In this document: positions 62,031 through 64,000 of the stretch, piece by piece | Position numbering within the stretch: position 1 is the first letter of the stretch | Layout: each line of letters opens with the position of its first letter | Source of the DNA: Phycisphaerales bacterium | GTDB taxonomy: Bacteria > Planctomycetota > Phycisphaerae > Phycisphaerales > UBA1924 | Length of the DNA: 64,000 nt | Assembly: GCA_947459215.1 (NCBI GenBank) | Contig: CANHCQ010000001.1 | Coordinates: 124,001 to 188,000, forward strand | Direction: 5' to 3' | Translations under genes and position numbers: made by a program | The notes under the pieces: model-generated | Seen by the model: the letters and a program-made list of their open reading frames with translations, nothing else | Database searches by the model: none | Told to the model about the DNA's origin: nothing

Positions 62031-62041
62031 GGCGTTGGAAA

Positions 62042-62073
62042 GAAGCGACGAAGCGACGAAGCGACGAAGCGAC
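62042..62073. repeat. 8-bp tandem repeat array GAAGCGAC x4
   Basis: Four perfect tandem copies of GAAGCGAC, followed by GAAGGGAGGAGG, which supplies the ribosome site of the next gene. It lies in the 60-base gap between the coiled-coil gene and the second WXG100-like gene. Confidence 0.85.
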
Positions 62074-62090
62074 GAAGGGAGGAGGCAGGC

Positions 62091-62318
62091 GTGAGCACGA
62101 AAGTCGCACAGGCGAACTTGAACGATGCGGCGAAGGAACTTCGCTTCAAGTGGGCCCGCGCGCGGTCGGAATGGGACGACGCGGCCAGCCGCCGGTTTGA
62201 GACCGAGGTGCTCCAACCCCTTGAGCCCGCGATCGTGGCCGCCATCAAAGCGATGGAGCACGTGAACGAGTTGATGACACAGGCCCGGCGCGACTGCGAG
62301 GATCGCGGGCAGGACTGA
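62091..62318 (+). CDS. WXG100-like small protein (2)
   Basis: Protein of 75 residues from GTG 62091, with GGGAGGAGG 6 bases upstream. Two helices flank WARARSEWDDAASRRFE, with W-D-D at the turn followed by RRFE, similar in plan to the first small protein. The second helix (LQPLEPAIVAAIKAMEHVNELMTQARRDCED) has a single Cys near the end. It has no signal peptide. Paired small helical proteins of this kind often form heterodimers in type VII systems. It precedes the FtsK-like gene by 67 bases. Confidence 0.65.
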   Translation: MSTKVAQANLNDAAKELRFKWARARSEWDDAASRRFETEVLQPLEPAIVAAIKAMEHVNELMTQARRDCEDRGQD

Positions 62319-62385
62319 TATCCGGGTGGCCCCGGCGTCCCGCCTGTGCCACCGATGCGCGAAGATCGCTACTCTGCGGGAGAAC

Positions 62386-64000
62386 ATGGCCGATCCGATC
62401 CGACTTCAGCCTGAGCGTGCCCTGCTGCGAGCGTTGCAGCCGCTGGTGCTGCACCGCTCGGATGTGCAGCGACAGATCGAGCTCGAGCAGAAGCAGGCCT
62501 TGGCTGCGGCTGAGTTGGAGCACCGCAAGCGGTCGCAGTCGATCCGCGAATCGTCCGACGCCGCGTTCGCAAAGATGGCCCGCGAACACGAGGCGGTGAT
62601 GGCTGCCCTCGCCGAGCGGCTCGACAAGAACATCGCCGACGCCGAGGCGGCACGCGATCGCGAGCTCGCGAAGTTCGCGATCGGGCTCGGCGAACTCGAA
62701 CGCCGCGCCGAGACTCAGGCCGAGGAGGCCCGATGGCTCGCCGACACGGTCGGCGAATCGACGATCCGCAAGGCCAACCTGTCGCACGAGCAGGCGAGCA
62801 AAGCGATCAAGTCGCGCCGAGACGATCTTGAGGTTGCTCGCGGCCGGGCGAATGAGATCCTGCAGAAGATCGGTCGCGCGGTCGAGCCGCTGGCGACGCC
62901 GGCCGGTGCGGGTACCGGCGCCGACGCCGCCGACAAGACGATCGACGCACCCACGCTCGAGTCGCTCGACGCGGCGGCGGTGGATGTGGCGACCAAGGTG
63001 CACGCCGTCGATGCCGCGGTGAACCCGTTCTGGCTCCGCGGCGAGGGCATTGGGCTGGCGTTGCTGCTCTTTGCGGCGGCCGGTGGTACCGCGGGCGCGT
63101 TCGCGGTACAGCCGCTCGTGGCGCGAAACGCCGGCATCGGTGTCGGGGCAGGGTTGGTGCTGGCCATTGTCTTCCTCATGCTCGTGCGTGTGCTGGCGCA
63201 CCGGCGCGTCGAGCCTGCGATCCGCGCCTTGCAGGCTTCGATCGCGGCGGCGGCCGAGCACCTCAATGAAGCCCAGCAGATCACGGATCAGAATCGCGAC
63301 AGGGTTGTCCGCCGGATGAAGGCCTCGCGCTCCAAGGAGACGGCCGCTGCGATCGCACGGCTGGACGAGGCCAAGGGCAAGTACGAGCGGCGCCGCAATG
63401 TCGAGGAGCCCGAGCTGCGGCGATCGCTCGATGAGCAGGTCGAGCATCACAAGGCACGCAAGGAACGCAAGCTCCGCGAGGCGGAGACGGCGTATCAGGA
63501 AAGCGTGCAGCGGCGCGAGGAAGCGCGTGACATCGACCTGATGGAAGTCGATTCCCAACGCGAGATGGCGATTGAACGTGCGAATCGCGAGGCTTCGGAG
63601 CGGTTCGCGGTGTTGCGGGAGCAGTGGCTGCGGGAAGGCAACGACCTGCTGGCGCAGGGCCACCACCTCGGCCGCGAATCCGTCGCCGATGCGCCGGAGT
63701 GGCCCGCGCTGCTCACCCGCGAGCCGGTGAAGGAATCGAACGACCTGATCCGCTTCGGATGGACCAAAGTCGATCTCGCTGCTATGCCCGGCGGCTTGCC
63801 CGGCGAGGGCGAGCTGACACTCGAGCACGACACGAGTCTGCGGCTGCCGCTGCACCTTGACCTCCGCGGCAGCGGCTCGCTCGTCATCCATGCGACGCCG
63901 GACACACGCGATCGGGCGCTCGACGCAGTCCGCGCGACGATGCTCCGCCTGCTGACGCAGTTGCCCCCTGGCAAGGTGCGGTTCACCATGCTCGACCCGG
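62386..64000 (+). CDS. FtsK/SpoIIIE-type membrane ATPase, 3' end outside the window
   Basis: At least 538 residues from ATG 62386 (MADPIRLQPERALLRAL), 4-5 bases after GGGAG; the frame is open to the window end. Residues about 25-190 are long charged helices. Two membrane helices lie at about 220-237 and 246-266 (GLALLLFAAAGGTAGAFAV, GVGAGLVLAIVFLMLVRVL), then a second coiled-coil stretch to about 430. The final part (LRLPLHLDLRGSGSLVIHATPDT, ATMLRLLTQLPPGKVRFTMLDP) looks like the beginning of a FtsK/SpoIIIE/EccC ATPase domain, just before the expected Walker A motif. It would power translocation of the small proteins encoded upstream. The ATPase identity is inferred from this segment and the context. 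Confidence 0.75.
   Translation, partial: MADPIRLQPERALLRALQPLVLHRSDVQRQIELEQKQALAAAELEHRKRSQSIRESSDAAFAKMAREHEAVMAALAERLDKNIADAEAARDRELAKFAIGLGELERRAETQAEEARWLADTVGESTIRKANLSHEQASKAIKSRRDDLEVARGRANEILQKIGRAVEPLATPAGAGTGADAADKTIDAPTLESLDAAAVDVATKVHAVDAAVNPFWLRGEGIGLALLLFAAAGGTAGAFAVQPLVARNAGIGVGAGLVLAIVFLMLVRVLAHRRVEPAIRALQASIAAAAEHLNEAQQITDQNRDRVVRRMKASRSKETAAAIARLDEAKGKYERRRNVEEPELRRSLDEQVEHHKARKERKLREAETAYQESVQRREEARDIDLMEVDSQREMAIERANREASERFAVLREQWLREGNDLLAQGHHLGRESVADAPEWPALLTREPVKESNDLIRFGWTKVDLAAMPGGLPGEGELTLEHDTSLRLPLHLDLRGSGSLVIHATPDTRDRALDAVRATMLRLLTQLPPGKVRFTMLDP

Noticed and set aside
60928-62073. Possible CRISPR because of short regular repeats
   Set aside because: Units are 8 bp and contiguous, without spacers, and no cas genes are present.

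Overview
The window is GC-rich bacterial DNA that looks like a planctomycete, most probably class Phycisphaerae. That is an inference from protein character, since no 16S rRNA gene is present. The marks are: five secreted proteins ending in paired dockerin-like EF-hand repeats with a terminal Cys-Pro; two PEP-CTERM-type proteins ending in an Arg-rich tail; a membrane protein with a CRRCGYDL-type zinc ribbon; an SLA1-like/YHYH/PEBP/metallophosphatase fusion; a Ser/Thr kinase with TPR repeats; and Gram-negative lipid A biosynthesis (lpxA).

Layout. 1-8.2 kb: 5'-truncated tmk, a lipoprotein, a dockerin-type secreted protein, an S9 dipeptidyl peptidase, two PEP-CTERM paralogues (one broken by an in-frame amber codon) and a DUF1569 protein. 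8.4-11.6 kb: a minus-strand signalling module of pseudo-receiver/GAF, HDOD and HTH-receiver proteins. 11.8-23 kb: tsaB, an unusual rho, feoA-feoB-small membrane protein, lpxA, a cytosine/guanine-type deaminase, truA, a zinc-ribbon membrane protein, a GT4 glycosyltransferase and an Ala-rich secreted protein. 23.3-27.9 kb (minus strand): zwf and gnd (pentose phosphate pathway), a royal-jelly/SMP-30-like lipoprotein and a TauE/SafE permease. 28.3-30.1 kb: a PilZ protein and nadA. 30.2-36.0 kb (minus strand): the fatty-acid/phospholipid cluster rpmF-plsX-fabH-fabD-lipoprotein-fabG, interrupted by a DUF433/DUF5615 toxin-antitoxin-like pair. 36.4 kb: tRNA-Lys(CTT) with its own promoter and terminator. 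36.6-43.6 kb: two tandem metallophosphatases (the second a 1152-residue fusion) and three small unassigned genes. 43.6-46.0 kb: rpoN and recR. 46.2-57.6 kb: a DSP-type phosphatase, four more secreted dockerin-type proteins (esterase, GH57-like amylase, propeller, unknown), a UbiA prenyltransferase, gamma-glutamyltranspeptidase and a small membrane-anchored protein. 57.8-64.0 kb: a TPR Ser/Thr kinase followed by a WXG100-like protein, a coiled-coil protein, a second WXG100-like protein and the start of a membrane-anchored FtsK/SpoIIIE-type ATPase, which runs off the window.

The last block is the best candidate for an under-described system: it has the minimal parts of a type VII (ESX-like) secretion machine, but in what appears to be a Gram-negative-type planctomycete. 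Other points of interest are dispersed inverted repeats of at least five families, a strand-independent switch of C-richness to G-richness of the + strand between about 23 and 28 kb, a Rho with no visible N-terminal RNA-binding domain, and a PEP-CTERM gene with a single amber codon.

All calls come from reading the sequence by eye and from general family knowledge; no database search or structure prediction was run.
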